Below are positions 52,754-60,798 of a stretch of 64,000 nucleotides of DNA, in pieces (within the stretch, counting starts at the first letter, position 1; each line of letters begins with the position of its first letter). Below the pieces are notes generated by a model. The model was not told where the DNA came from. It did not search any database and saw only the letters and a list, made by a program, of their open reading frames with translations. The position numbers were made by a program, and so were the translations under genes. This stretch comes from Aquabacterium soli (GTDB lineage: Bacteria; Pseudomonadota; Gammaproteobacteria; Burkholderiales; Burkholderiaceae_C), in contig NZ_RSED01000016.1 of the NCBI RefSeq assembly GCF_003933735.1, positions 30,219 through 94,218 of the forward strand, in the 5' to 3' direction.

Positions 52754-53647
52754 ATGAAGACGTTCATCCGTGTTGCCGAGGTCTGGCTGCCCGATGCCGG
52801 TCACACCGTGCTCACCTATGGCGCAGGCGTGTCGGGGCCGGAGGGGCAGGGCTTTTGTGCCAGCAGCCAGGCCATGCGCTTCAAACCTGGTGAAGGGCTG
52901 CCGGGCCTGGCCTGGCAGCAGGGCCGGCCCATGCTGCTCAAGCAGCTGCATGGCCTGCCTTTTCTGCGTGCGGAAGCGGCCTGGGCGGCGCGCCTGAGCA
53001 GTGCCATCGCGCTGCCGGTGTTCGTGCGCGGCGCGCTCACCGCCGTGCTGGTGCTGTTCTGCGGTGATGACGACGAGCAGGCCGGTGCCATCGAGGTCTG
53101 GCGCAACGACCCGCGCATCACCACCGACATGACCCTGGTCGAAGGCGTCTACAGCCACGGCGCCGATGCGCTCGAGGCGGTGTCGCAGGACACCTACCTG
53201 CCGCGGGGCACCGGCCTGCCGGGTCTGGCGTGGCAGCAGGGCCGCACGGTGTTCATGGAGGACTTGGCCAGTGCGCCGCGTTTCCTGCGTGGAGAGAGCG
53301 CGCGTGATGCGGGCATCGAGCGCGGCCTGGCCTTGCCGTGGCCGGCGCACACGCAGGCCGAGTACGTGGTGGCGCTGTTGTCGTCTTCACGCACGCCGGT
53401 GGCACAGCGGGTGGAAGGCTGGACCACCGGTGATGCGCCGCAGACCCTGCAACGCACCTTCGGCTTCGACGAGACCGAAGGCCCCCTGGGCGATGCCAGC
53501 CTGACGCTGGGGCCGGCCCAGGGGCTGGTGGGCGATGCCTACCTGAGCGGTGTGCCGCAGCTCAAAGCCCAGGCCGAAGGCTCACTGGTGGCCGTGCCCG
53601 TGGTCAGCGAGGGCGAGGTGTCCGAGGTGGTGTTGCTGACGCTTTGA
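52754..53647 (+). CDS. GAF-domain-like protein with internal duplication
   Basis: A 297-residue soluble protein. Two units share GEGLPGLAWQQGRP (residue ~48) and GTGLPGLAWQQGRT (residue ~153), each followed by a hydrophobic strand (AIALPVFVRGALTAVLVLFC; LALPWPAHTQAEYVVALLSS), the pattern of tandem GAF domains without an output domain. Single GAF proteins bind small ligands such as cyclic nucleotides or tetrapyrroles. No catalytic or DNA-binding region is seen. Start ATG 52754 follows the AraC gene by 89 bases on the same strand; a functional link is not shown. Confidence 0.78.
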   Translation: MKTFIRVAEVWLPDAGHTVLTYGAGVSGPEGQGFCASSQAMRFKPGEGLPGLAWQQGRPMLLKQLHGLPFLRAEAAWAARLSSAIALPVFVRGALTAVLVLFCGDDDEQAGAIEVWRNDPRITTDMTLVEGVYSHGADALEAVSQDTYLPRGTGLPGLAWQQGRTVFMEDLASAPRFLRGESARDAGIERGLALPWPAHTQAEYVVALLSSSRTPVAQRVEGWTTGDAPQTLQRTFGFDETEGPLGDASLTLGPAQGLVGDAYLSGVPQLKAQAEGSLVAVPVVSEGEVSEVVLLTL

Positions 53648-53676
53648 CGCGTGAGGCGGCCTAGGCCACGCCGGTG

Positions 53677-54198
53677 TCAGGCTGCCCGGCGCACCAGCGG
53701 CACCCTGTCGCTGCGTTCGAAGGCCAGCAGCGCTTCCTTGCGGTCCAGTCCACCGGCATAGCCCGTGAGTGCGCCGCCGTGGCCCACCAGTCGGTGGCAG
53801 GGCACGATGATGGACCAGGGGTTGCGACCCGTCGCGGCGCCTACCGCGCGTGAAGCCGAGGGTCGCCCGATGGCATGGGCCACGTGCCCATAGGCCTGCG
53901 TGACGCCGAAGTCGATGCGGGCCAGGGCCTGCCACACCTGCTGCTGAAAAGCGGTGCCCACGGGCGCCAGCGGCAGCTCGAAGCGTGTGAGTTCGCGGGC
54001 GAACCAGGCATCGAGCTGCTGGCTGGCCTGGCGCAGCAGGGCATGGCTCGAATCGCTGACCCAGTGGGCCTGCGGGCCGCTGAAGTGGCGCTGCCCTTCG
54101 AACCAGGCGCCCAGCAATCCGACGTCGTTGGCCGCCAGGATCATCGTGCCCAGGGGCGTGTCGTGGGTGGTCCACACATGGTGATGATGGCGGTTCAT
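53677..54198 (-). CDS. ogt: Methylated-DNA-protein-cysteine S-methyltransferase
   Basis: A 173-residue O6-alkylguanine-DNA alkyltransferase. The C-terminal domain carries GTAFQQQVWQALARIDFGVT, SASRAVGAATGRNP and the active-site IVPCHRLVG (Cys134). TGYAGGLDRKEALLAFE ends the fold. It removes O6-methylguanine adducts by transferring the alkyl group to its Cys. The start at 54198 overlaps the stop of the upstream Ada-AlkA gene (ATGA), so the two are translated together as an alkylation-repair unit. The N-terminus has a short His run (NRHHHHVW). Confidence 0.95.
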   Translation of the reverse strand: MNRHHHHVWTTHDTPLGTMILAANDVGLLGAWFEGQRHFSGPQAHWVSDSSHALLRQASQQLDAWFARELTRFELPLAPVGTAFQQQVWQALARIDFGVTQAYGHVAHAIGRPSASRAVGAATGRNPWSIIVPCHRLVGHGGALTGYAGGLDRKEALLAFERSDRVPLVRRAA

Positions 54199-55760
54199 GA
54201 TCGTGCTCCTGTTGGAAGAGGGGTGTCGGTGGGCGGGGCCAGCGTCGGCAGCCCTTCGCCCAGCCGGCGCCAGAGGTGCAGGGTGGCGTAGCCCCGCCAG
54301 GGGCTCCAGGCCTCGGCGATCGCGTCGGCGTGTGCGGCCTTGCTCACGCCCAAGGCCTTGTGCAGGGCGATGTCGCCGGTGGGCCAGGCGTCGGGCCAAC
54401 CCAGGGCGCGCAGCGCGATGTAGCGGGCCGTCCAGCGGCCGATGCCGGGGAGCGCTTCCAGCTGTGCCATGGTGGCCTCGACATCGGCGGCCGGCCCCAG
54501 GTCCAGCCGGCCCTCGGCCACCTCGCGCGCCAGGGCCTGGATGGCGCCCACGCGCTGGCGCACGATGCCCAGCGAGCCGATCTCATCGGCCGAGGCCTCG
54601 GCCACACGCCGAGGGCTGGGGAACAGGTGCGTGAGGGCAGGGAAGGGCGTGGGCACCGGCTCGCCCAGGGCGGCGGCCAGTCGGCCGGCAAGCGTGTGCG
54701 CCGCGCGCACCGTGACCTGCTGGCCCAGCACGGCCCGCACCGACATCTCGAAGCCATCGAAGGCGCCCGGCACGCGCAGCCCTGGCGCGTCCGACGCCAG
54801 CTCGCCCAGCACCAGGCCCACGGCCTGCGGATCGCAATCCAGATCGAACAGGCGCCGCATGCCGGCCAGCACTGCGGGCAGCGCACGCAACAGTCCGGCA
54901 GACATCCGCACGGCCAGCGCGTCGCGCCCCGTGGCCTGCGTGACCTCCAGCCACCCCGTGGGTGCCTGCGCCCCGAGGCCGACACGCACGGTGCGCCGAT
55001 AGGCCAGCCCATCGACCTGCTCCACGCCCGCGATGCAGCGGTGGCTCAGAAAGGCCAGCAGGCGCGCCCAGTCCAGCGGCGGGCGGTAGCCCAGCTCGAA
55101 GCGCAGGCTGCTCGCGGCGTCGGTGTCGGCCTCATCCCCACCAGACACCTGCGTGGACGCCATGTTGCGGCGCAGCTGGCTGGGTGCCAGCCCATAGCGC
55201 TCCTGGAACAGGGTGTTGAAGCGACGCAGGCTGCCAAAGCCCGCGGCCAGGGCCACTTCCGTGATGGGTAACGAGGTGTCGGCCAACAGCCGCTTGGCCA
55301 TCAGCAGCCGCTGGGTCTGCGCGTAATCGATGGGGCTGACCCCGAACGCCTCGGCGAACACGCGGCGCAAATGCCGGTCTGTGATGCCCAGCCGCCCGGC
55401 CAGCCCTTCCATCCCGTGTTCATCGAGCTCTCCGGCCTGGATGCGCTGCGCAGCGGCCCAGGCCAGCCGCGAGCTGGCATCGATGGGCGCCTGCCCTGGC
55501 GCACGCTCGGGCCGGCACCGCAGACAAGGCCGAAACCCCGCCTGCTCAGCCGCCGCCGCATGCCCGAAGAACAGGCAGTTCGCCGCCTTGGGCGTGCGTA
55601 CCCGGCACACCGGCCGGCAGTAGATCCGCGTGGACGTGACCCCCACGAAGAAGCGACCATCGAACCGCGCATCCCGCGCCACCAGCGCCGCATAGTGCGC
55701 GGCGTGCTCCGGCTGCTCAGCAGCGGCGGCGTTCCGATGGGGGTTGCGAATCGATGACAT
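54195..55760 (-). CDS. alkA: Ada-type sensor / AlkA DNA glycosylase fusion
   Basis: A 521-residue fusion. Residues ~20-90 match the Ada N-terminal zinc domain (FVGVTSTRIYCRPVCRVRTP, AGFRPCLRCRPE) with Cys48, Cys52, Cys79, Cys82 as ligands; Cys48 is the expected methyl acceptor. Residues ~95-200 are an AraC-type HTH (GLAGRLGITDRHLRRVFAEA, ITEVALAAGFGSLRRFNTLF). Residues ~215-515 are AlkA: FELGYRPPLDWARLLAFL, VRAVLGQQVTVRAAHTLAGR, helix-hairpin-helix ALPGIGRWTARYIALRALG and catalytic Asp in WPTGDIALHK. The Ada C-terminal methyltransferase is replaced by AlkA and supplied by the overlapping ogt. It senses methylphosphotriesters and excises alkylated bases. Confidence 0.94.
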   Translation of the reverse strand: MSSIRNPHRNAAAAEQPEHAAHYAALVARDARFDGRFFVGVTSTRIYCRPVCRVRTPKAANCLFFGHAAAAEQAGFRPCLRCRPERAPGQAPIDASSRLAWAAAQRIQAGELDEHGMEGLAGRLGITDRHLRRVFAEAFGVSPIDYAQTQRLLMAKRLLADTSLPITEVALAAGFGSLRRFNTLFQERYGLAPSQLRRNMASTQVSGGDEADTDAASSLRFELGYRPPLDWARLLAFLSHRCIAGVEQVDGLAYRRTVRVGLGAQAPTGWLEVTQATGRDALAVRMSAGLLRALPAVLAGMRRLFDLDCDPQAVGLVLGELASDAPGLRVPGAFDGFEMSVRAVLGQQVTVRAAHTLAGRLAAALGEPVPTPFPALTHLFPSPRRVAEASADEIGSLGIVRQRVGAIQALAREVAEGRLDLGPAADVEATMAQLEALPGIGRWTARYIALRALGWPDAWPTGDIALHKALGVSKAAHADAIAEAWSPWRGYATLHLWRRLGEGLPTLAPPTDTPLPTGARS

Positions 55761-55854
55761 GCCTCCATTGTGAGCCGCAACCCCACATCACGCTCGCCGT
55801 TTTCGGACTTGATGTTCAAGCCCGTTGGGGCTCCCTCAGATGCACCCGTTGGTC

Positions 55855-55935
55855 CCCCCGCGTGGGGACCGGAGAACGCCCACCCACTCTGCCTGGCCTG
55901 TGCGCCAGACAACCCCAAGCGAAGCCCCCCAAAAG
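55855..55935 (-). repeat. Intergenic repeat, copy 1 (behind the phytase-like gene)
   Basis: An 81-base element that matches copy 2 at 57593-57674 in about 76 of 82 aligned positions. Read on the minus strand it starts one base after the phytase-like stop codon. It contains a G-run, the conserved CTGGCCTG/CAGGCCAG region and a hairpin GGTCCCC-ACGC-GGGG near its far end. It does not code for a protein in either copy. Confidence 0.8.
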
Positions 55936-55936
55936 A

Positions 55937-57316
55937 TCAGTACCAATCCCCCCAAGACCACGCCCATGACAAACCAGGTCCTGAATCCATATCCAGCCGC
56001 TCATCCAGGCGGATCCGCAGAAACTCCGTGTTGTCCGAAGCCAAAGCCCGACCACCACCACCCGGGTAGTTGTTGTCATTGATCACCAGCAGCGTGCGCG
56101 CATCCAGCACCAGCACATCCTCGATCGTCACGTAGGGAAACGTGAACCGCGTGCCCCCATCGCCATTGAGATCATGCGGATCCGCGATGTTCATCAGATC
56201 CACCAGTTCCGTCTTCTTCACGAAGCCCTCGGCATCCACCTTCTTCAGATCGATCTTGAAGATTTTCTTGAACGGTGCAAGCGCCGTCGTCGCCGTGCCG
56301 CCATTGCGCTCGATCACCAGGTACTCGTGGTCATTGACAGCTGTCATGTCGCCGATGTTCGTGCCCTCGGGCTCCAGCCGATACGCGTACGTGCGCCCTG
56401 TGTAGCGCTCTTGATCGATGCTGAACTCATTGATCAGCAGCCGCTTCTGGTTCGTGTCCGGGATCAGCGGCCCTTCCAGCAGCGCATACAGCGTGTCGCC
56501 CTGCGGATTGATGGCCAGCCCCTCGAAGCCGTTGGAGTTGCGCAGGTTGTTCGTGCCCGCCACCAGCCCTGGGTACTGCGGCGACTGCACCAGTGCATTG
56601 CCGCCCGCACCCGAGAAGTTGGGCAAGGGAATCTCGCGGCGCAGCACCTTGCCCGTGGCGTCCGTCTTGACCAGGAACGGCCCGAACTCATCACCGAACC
56701 ACAGGTTGCCACGCTTGTCGCGCCGCATCGCCTCGATGTCCAGGTCTGCCCCCGTCAACAGCCGCTGCGCCTTGATCGCCGGATCGACCAGCGGATTGGC
56801 CTCGACGTTGTAGTAATGCGTGCTGTCGGCCACCAGCGCAAAGCCCAGCTTGTGATCAGGATCACGCAGCGTGATGCGGCTGGCCCCGTTGAAGCCCTTC
56901 AAGGGCAGGCCGAAGAAATTGCTCACCGGCTTGACCGTGCCGCTGCCGCCATGCCTTGTCTTGAAGTCCGGCCGCACCGCGTACACACGCAACAGCGCAT
57001 CGGCCGAATTGGCCTGCGTGCCAAAGCCGTTGTCCGTCATCACCCGGAACGTGCCAGGCAGCGGCCCCGCCAGCACGGCCGACAGGCCCTGTACAGGCTG
57101 CCTGCCCACCAAAGGCAGCACATTGCCAAACTGCCCCGTGCCCGCGAACTGCCCCGATGTAGGGCCATCGGCAAGGGTATTGGCCGGCATCACTGCAAAG
57201 CCTTCCAGCGTGGGCCCGGAGCCCGAGGCACCGCCCGCGAAGGCCGAGCCCATCAGCCCGCAGGCCAGAGCAATGGAAGACAGCGCGCGACCTGCGCGCA
57301 TCGAAGACATGGACAT
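55937..57316 (-). CDS. Secreted esterase-like/phytase-family protein
   Basis: A 459-residue secreted protein. Signal peptide: GRALSSIALACGLMGSAFAG. The mature domain belongs to the esterase-like activity of phytase family: LEGFAVMPANTLADGPTSGQ, VQGLSAVLAGPLPGTFRVMT, DNGFGTQANSADALLRVYAV, DIEAMRRDKRGNLWFGDEFG, NSNGFEGLAINPQGDTLYAL and LLVINDNNYPGGGGRA. These form a six-bladed propeller with acidic metal sites. A phosphoesterase role is a guess. Start 57316 is chosen for CAGGAG nine bases upstream and a following signal peptide; the frame is open to 57460. The gene is flanked by two copies of an 82-bp repeat. Confidence 0.88.
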   Translation of the reverse strand: MSMSSMRAGRALSSIALACGLMGSAFAGGASGSGPTLEGFAVMPANTLADGPTSGQFAGTGQFGNVLPLVGRQPVQGLSAVLAGPLPGTFRVMTDNGFGTQANSADALLRVYAVRPDFKTRHGGSGTVKPVSNFFGLPLKGFNGASRITLRDPDHKLGFALVADSTHYYNVEANPLVDPAIKAQRLLTGADLDIEAMRRDKRGNLWFGDEFGPFLVKTDATGKVLRREIPLPNFSGAGGNALVQSPQYPGLVAGTNNLRNSNGFEGLAINPQGDTLYALLEGPLIPDTNQKRLLINEFSIDQERYTGRTYAYRLEPEGTNIGDMTAVNDHEYLVIERNGGTATTALAPFKKIFKIDLKKVDAEGFVKKTELVDLMNIADPHDLNGDGGTRFTFPYVTIEDVLVLDARTLLVINDNNYPGGGGRALASDNTEFLRIRLDERLDMDSGPGLSWAWSWGDWY

Positions 57317-57592
57317 GGCGACAGCTCCTGAAGGTGGAAGCGCCACCTTAAGCAAGCCCCATGTCGATCCCGTGGCACCCCATGAGCCGAGCGACTCATC
57401 ACGCGCAGCACACAGAAACAGAGCCTCAAGCAAACGCCCGTTGGCCCCCATCCTTCCCAAGACCCCGCGAAGCGCAAGGTGTCTCGAAGGCTGGGCAGAG
57501 CGGATGGGCGGGCGGAGGGACCATTCGCGGTGTCATGGCTCCTGAACCACCTGGCCGGTGTTCAAGAGGTGACCGATGCCCAGCGCGGTCGT
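57317..57592. other. Gene-free interval between the phytase-like gene and repeat copy 2
   Basis: About 276 bases with no supportable gene. It must hold the phytase-like gene promoter (minus strand). A run of C and G with no clear dyad was seen; no RNA gene or riboswitch pattern recognised. Confidence 0.5.
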
Positions 57593-57674
57593 CCCCCGCG
57601 TGGGGACCGGAGAACGCCCATCCGCTCTGCCTGGCCTGCGCGCCAGACCACCCCAAGCGGAGCCCCCCGAAAAG
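57593..57674 (-). repeat. Intergenic repeat, copy 2 (behind rdgC)
   Basis: An 82-base element with five substitutions and one indel relative to copy 1 at 55855-55935. On the minus strand it starts five bases after the rdgC stop codon. The hairpin arm GTCCCC/GGGGAC around GCGT is intact in both copies. Confidence 0.8.
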
Positions 57675-57679
57675 CACCT

Positions 57680-58771
57680 TTACCAGGGCGCCTCAGTCTC
57701 AGTAGCCGTGGTCCCCGCATCACCAGCCACACCAGCCACACCAGCCACACCAGCCACACCAGCCACACCAGCCACACCAGCCACACCAGCCACACCAGCC
57801 ACAGCAGCCACAGCAGCCGCGGAAGCATCAGCAGGCGCCTCATCAGCCACACGCGCGCCCCCAGGCAACTGCTGCAACTCCCCACCCAAGGCCTCGATCA
57901 GGTCCGGAATCAAGCGCCGCAACTCTCCCGTCGCCAAAGCCGCATCCGCATCGAACATCTCGTCCTTGGACGGCTTGCCCCCCGCATCCCGCGCCTCCAG
58001 CACCACATCCAGGAAGGCCAGCTTCTTCACCTGCAGACTCTCCGTCAGCACGAAAGACACCCGGTCCAGCCACGACATCGCCAGCCGCGTAGGCACCTTG
58101 CCCTGCGTGATGTGCTGCTTGACCTCTTCCGTGTCCAGCGGATGGCGCGCATACCGCACCACCGACTTCATCTCATCGGGCGACTTCAACTCGCATTCCC
58201 GATCGATCACGAAGTTGTAGGGCGGCTCGCCCGTGCCCAGCCAGCCCGTCATCGCCGACGCCGGCGACAGCTCCGTCTGCAGATGCGCCACGGCCAGCCC
58301 GTCCAGCGCCTTCACCAGCAAGGCCACCACCTCGTCCGCGCGCCCCTGGCTGCCCGCATCGATCACCAGCAGGCGCTCGCGCGGCGCGATCCACACCATC
58401 AATGACGACTGCTTCTTGAAGGCCATGGGCAGCAGCTCCAGCACGGCCTGCTCCTTGAGCTCCTTCGTCAGCTTCTTGCCGGGCTTGCGTCCGGTTTCCT
58501 GCTCGATCTTCTCGGCGATCTCGTCCACACGCTCCTTCACCACCGATCCCGGCAGCAGGCGCTTCTCGAACTTCAGCTTGAGAAAGAGCTGGCCGGCCAC
58601 GGTTTCCACCAGCGGGCCATGGTCCTCGCCCCGGGGTTCGACCCAGCCATTGGACTCTTGCTGCGTCGCACCACAGGGCACGAAGCGCAGCTTGTCGAGG
58701 GCGCTTTCGATCGCGCCGGCATCGGCTGTCCAGTCAGGTCCGATGCGGTACACCGTCAAATTCTTGAACAC
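57680..58771 (-). CDS. rdgC: Recombination-associated protein RdgC
   Basis: A 363-residue RdgC protein. N-terminus MFKNLTVYRIGPDW, then FVPCGATQQESNGWVEPRG, RLLPGSVVKERVDEIAEKIE, PMAFKKQSSLMVWIAPRERL and AMSWLDRVSFVLTESLQVKK, all strongly conserved. RdgC forms a DNA-encircling dimer ring that counters RecA-dependent strand exchange. The E. coli protein is about 303 residues; here the C-terminus is extended by some 60 residues that consist mainly of a Gly-Val-Ala repeat (encoded by a 9-bp tandem array) and an acidic end. The repeat copy behind the stop is described separately. The gene stands alone on this strand. Confidence 0.95.
   Translation of the reverse strand: MFKNLTVYRIGPDWTADAGAIESALDKLRFVPCGATQQESNGWVEPRGEDHGPLVETVAGQLFLKLKFEKRLLPGSVVKERVDEIAEKIEQETGRKPGKKLTKELKEQAVLELLPMAFKKQSSLMVWIAPRERLLVIDAGSQGRADEVVALLVKALDGLAVAHLQTELSPASAMTGWLGTGEPPYNFVIDRECELKSPDEMKSVVRYARHPLDTEEVKQHITQGKVPTRLAMSWLDRVSFVLTESLQVKKLAFLDVVLEARDAGGKPSKDEMFDADAALATGELRRLIPDLIEALGGELQQLPGGARVADEAPADASAAAVAAVAGVAGVAGVAGVAGVAGVAGVAGVAGDAGTTATETEAPW
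57721..57801 (-). repeat. 9-bp tandem repeat inside rdgC (nine perfect copies)
   Basis: Nine uninterrupted copies of CACCAGCCA (81 bp), followed by two degenerate copies to about 57819. On the coding strand each copy adds Val-Ala-Gly, so copy-number change would lengthen or shorten the RdgC tail without a frameshift. Replication slippage is the likely source. Confidence 0.9.
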
Positions 58772-58886
58772 GGAGGTCCTTGTCTCGTGAGATCTTCAGC
58801 AAAGGCCGGGATTATCCATGGGTGACCCGGCGCGGGGGCTAGGGTAGTCTGCAAGCGGGTGAAACAGACAAGAAGCGGCGGCAGTT

Positions 58887-59429
58887 ATGCGCATGCGTGT
58901 GGAGCAATCGGTCCTGCTGGTCGTGGATGTCCAGGAGCGGCTGGCGGGCGTGGTGGCGGATGGCACGGCCGCGATGTCCGAAGTTCTCTGGTTGGTGCGC
59001 GTGGCGCAGCGGGTGGGGGTGCCGGTGATCGCCACCGAGCACTGTGCCGACAAGCTGGGGCCTTCGGTCAGCGCGTTGCGGCCCTTGCTGCCGCCCTCGG
59101 CCGTGGTGCACAAGACGCATTTCTCCGCGGTGAGCGAGGGCGGCCTGTTCCGCGCACCGGAAGGCCAGCGTGTGCAGTGGATCGTGGCCGGCATGGAGGC
59201 GCACGTGTGCGTGATGCAGACGGTGCTCGACCTGCTGGAGCTGGGCCGCGAGGTCTTCGTGGTGGACGAGGCCGTGGCCTCGCGCGATCCGCATGACAAG
59301 GCCCTGGCGCTGGAGCGCATGCGCCGCCACGGCGCCGACATCGTCTCGCGCGAGATGGTGGCCTTCGAGTGGCTGGTGCACGCGGGTGCACCGGAGTTCA
59401 AATCCGTTCTGCGCGGCTTCATCCGCTGA
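58887..59429 (+). CDS. Isochorismatase-family cysteine hydrolase
   Basis: A 180-residue protein with the Asp-Lys-Cys triad of the family: Asp14 in LLVVDVQERL, Lys76 in VVHKTHFS, Cys108 in GMEAHVCVMQT. The cis-peptide motif region before Cys (VAGMEAHVCV) is intact. The closest subtype is the short YcaC-like hydrolase; substrate unknown (amides or nicotinamide-like compounds are possible). Starts at ATG 58887 or 58893. It converges with hisC. Confidence 0.92.
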   Translation: MRMRVEQSVLLVVDVQERLAGVVADGTAAMSEVLWLVRVAQRVGVPVIATEHCADKLGPSVSALRPLLPPSAVVHKTHFSAVSEGGLFRAPEGQRVQWIVAGMEAHVCVMQTVLDLLELGREVFVVDEAVASRDPHDKALALERMRRHGADIVSREMVAFEWLVHAGAPEFKSVLRGFIR

Positions 59430-59434
59430 ACAGT

Positions 59435-59451
59435 GGCCGCGCGCCGCGGCC
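59435..59451. terminator. Hairpin between convergent isochorismatase and hisC genes
   Basis: GGCCGC / GCGGCC six-bp stem with a five-base loop, in the 29-bp gap between the two stop codons. No T tract, so its strength is uncertain. Confidence 0.4.
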
Positions 59452-59458
59452 ATCGGCG

Positions 59459-60541
59459 TCATGCCGCCTGGATGCTCGCGGGCGTCGCCGTCAGGTCGCG
59501 CAACGCGGCCAGCAGTGCAGCGCAGTCCTCATCCGTGCCCACCGTGATCCGCAGGAACTGCTCGATGCGTGGCAGCCTGAAGTGCCGCACCAGGATCGCG
59601 CGCTGCTTCAGGCCTTGCGCCAGCCAGCCCGCATCGAAGCCCGGGTGCCGCGCGAACACGAAGTTGGTCGACGAGGGCAGCACCTCGAAGCCCAGTTCGC
59701 GCAGCGAGGTGCTCAATGCCGAGCGTGTGCGCATCACCGCCTGCCGCGTGTGCTCGAACCAGGCCTCGTCGGCGAACGAGGCCGTGGCGCCGGCCATGGC
59801 CAGCCGGTCCACCGGGTAGGAGTTGAAGCTCTCCTTCACGCGCTCCAGGCCCTGCACCAGCTCGGCCGAGCCCATGGCGTAGCCCACGCGCAGGCCCGCC
59901 AGCCCGCGTGACTTGGACATCGTCTGCACCACCAGCAGATTGGGGTGTCGGCCGAGCAGGCGCACCGCGCTCTCGCCCCCGAAATCCACGTAGGCCTCGT
60001 CGATCACGACCACGCGGTCGGGCTGCAATTGCAGCAGGCGCTCGATGTCGGCCAGCGGCAGGGCCAGGCCCGTGGGCGCATTGGGGTTGGCGATGATCAC
60101 GCCGCCGCAGGCGCCGCCATAGCCGGCCACCTCGATCTCGAAGCGTTCGTTCAAGGGCACTGTGCGGGCCTGGATGCCGTAGAGCTTGCAGTAGACCGGG
60201 TAGAAGCTGTAGGACACATCGGGGAACAGCACGGGCTGGCCGTGGTTCAGCAAGGCCTGGAACACGTGCGCCAGCACCTCGTCCGAGCCATTGCCCACGA
60301 ACACCTGCGACAGTGCCAGGTCATGGCGCTGCGCGATGGCGGTGCGCAAGGCCGTGGCGTGCGGATCGGGGTACAGGCGCAGCGCGTCGCCAGCCGCATC
60401 GGCAATGGCCTGCAGCGCGCGGGGCGAGGGCCCGTAGGGGTTCTCGTTGGTATTGAGCTTGACCAGGTGCGGCACGGCCAGCTGTTCGCCGGGCACATAG
60501 GGGGTCAGCTGGTTCAGCAGGGGGCTCCAGAAGCGGCTCAT
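59459..60541 (-). CDS. hisC: Histidinol-phosphate aminotransferase
   Basis: A 360-residue class II aminotransferase. Marks: [53 protein letters not shown] (Asp-Glu-Ala-Tyr-Val) and the PLP lysine in [20 protein letters not shown] (Lys210), then a C-terminal Arg region [20 protein letters not shown]. It converts imidazole acetol phosphate and glutamate to histidinol phosphate. Start at 60541 has GAGGAG upstream. The gene is not within a his operon here; it is preceded on its strand by a hairpin terminator and a short ORF with His codons (see 60641-60733), which suggests attenuation. RibH lies further upstream. Confidence 0.95.
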   Translation of the reverse strand: MSRFWSPLLNQLTPYVPGEQLAVPHLVKLNTNENPYGPSPRALQAIADAAGDALRLYPDPHATALRTAIAQRHDLALSQVFVGNGSDEVLAHVFQALLNHGQPVLFPDVSYSFYPVYCKLYGIQARTVPLNERFEIEVAGYGGACGGVIIANPNAPTGLALPLADIERLLQLQPDRVVVIDEAYVDFGGESAVRLLGRHPNLLVVQTMSKSRGLAGLRVGYAMGSAELVQGLERVKESFNSYPVDRLAMAGATASFADEAWFEHTRQAVMRTRSALSTSLRELGFEVLPSSTNFVFARHPGFDAGWLAQGLKQRAILVRHFRLPRIEQFLRITVGTDEDCAALLAALRDLTATPASIQAA

Positions 60542-60587
60542 GGTGGTTCTCCTCAGCAGGGGCACAAAAAAACGCGGGCCAACAAAA

Positions 60588-60607
60588 AAGGCGCCCGAAG
60601 GCGCCTT
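60588..60607 (-). terminator. UUCG-loop terminator between leader ORF and hisC
   Basis: On the minus strand: AAGGCGCC-TTCG-GGCGCCTT followed by a T run, an eight-bp perfect stem with a stable UUCG tetraloop. It is 33 nt after the leader ORF stop and 46 nt before the hisC start, where an attenuator terminator would sit. It could also simply end ribH transcription. Confidence 0.82.
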
Positions 60608-60640
60608 GGTCTGGTCGACTGGTCTGTGGGGGCTGTGCGG

Positions 60641-60733
60641 TCAGCAGGCCCCGGCACGGACGCGGTCGGGCAACACCCCGGCGCCGGTGGGCGGACGGTG
60701 GTGTCGGTGCAGCGATGTGACGTACTGGCTCAT
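60641..60733 (-). CDS. Candidate histidine-type leader peptide upstream of hisC
   Basis: A 30-residue ORF, MSQYVTSLHRHHRPPTGAGV then LPDRVRAGAC, too short for routine calling. Three His codons lie in five positions (LHRHH, residues 9-12). It ends 33 nt before a perfect terminator hairpin ahead of hisC. The leader's GGCGCC (in CCACCGGCGCCGGGG) can pair with the terminator's own GGCGCC arm, which offers a possible antiterminator. A TTGCCA-N18-CACACT promoter-like pair ends just before its ATG, so the transcript may be leaderless. Only the ORF and hairpins are seen; translation and attenuation are inferred, and coincidental ORFs of this size are common in GC-rich DNA. Confidence 0.45.
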   Translation of the reverse strand: MSQYVTSLHRHHRPPTGAGVLPDRVRAGAC

Positions 60734-60798
60734 GGCCCCAGTGTGGCACGGCCCCGGCCCGGCTGGCAACCGGCGGGGCGCTTGCCTTGGCATGCCGC

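Noticed and set aside
55754..55969. Short plus-strand ORFs with similar peptides at both repeat copies
   Set aside because: Similarity is caused by the 82-bp DNA repeat; reading frames differ in extent and lack start signals.
57721..57801. Repeat array considered as CRISPR
   Set aside because: Units are 9 bp with no spacers and lie inside rdgC; it is a simple coding tandem repeat.
57479..58405. 308-residue plus-strand ORF with His-Thr-Ser repeats
   Set aside because: It is the antisense reading of the rdgC tandem array; rdgC is unambiguous on the other strand.
60588..60607. Hairpin read as a plus-strand terminator
   Set aside because: The T run follows the stem only on the minus strand; on the plus strand the A run precedes it.
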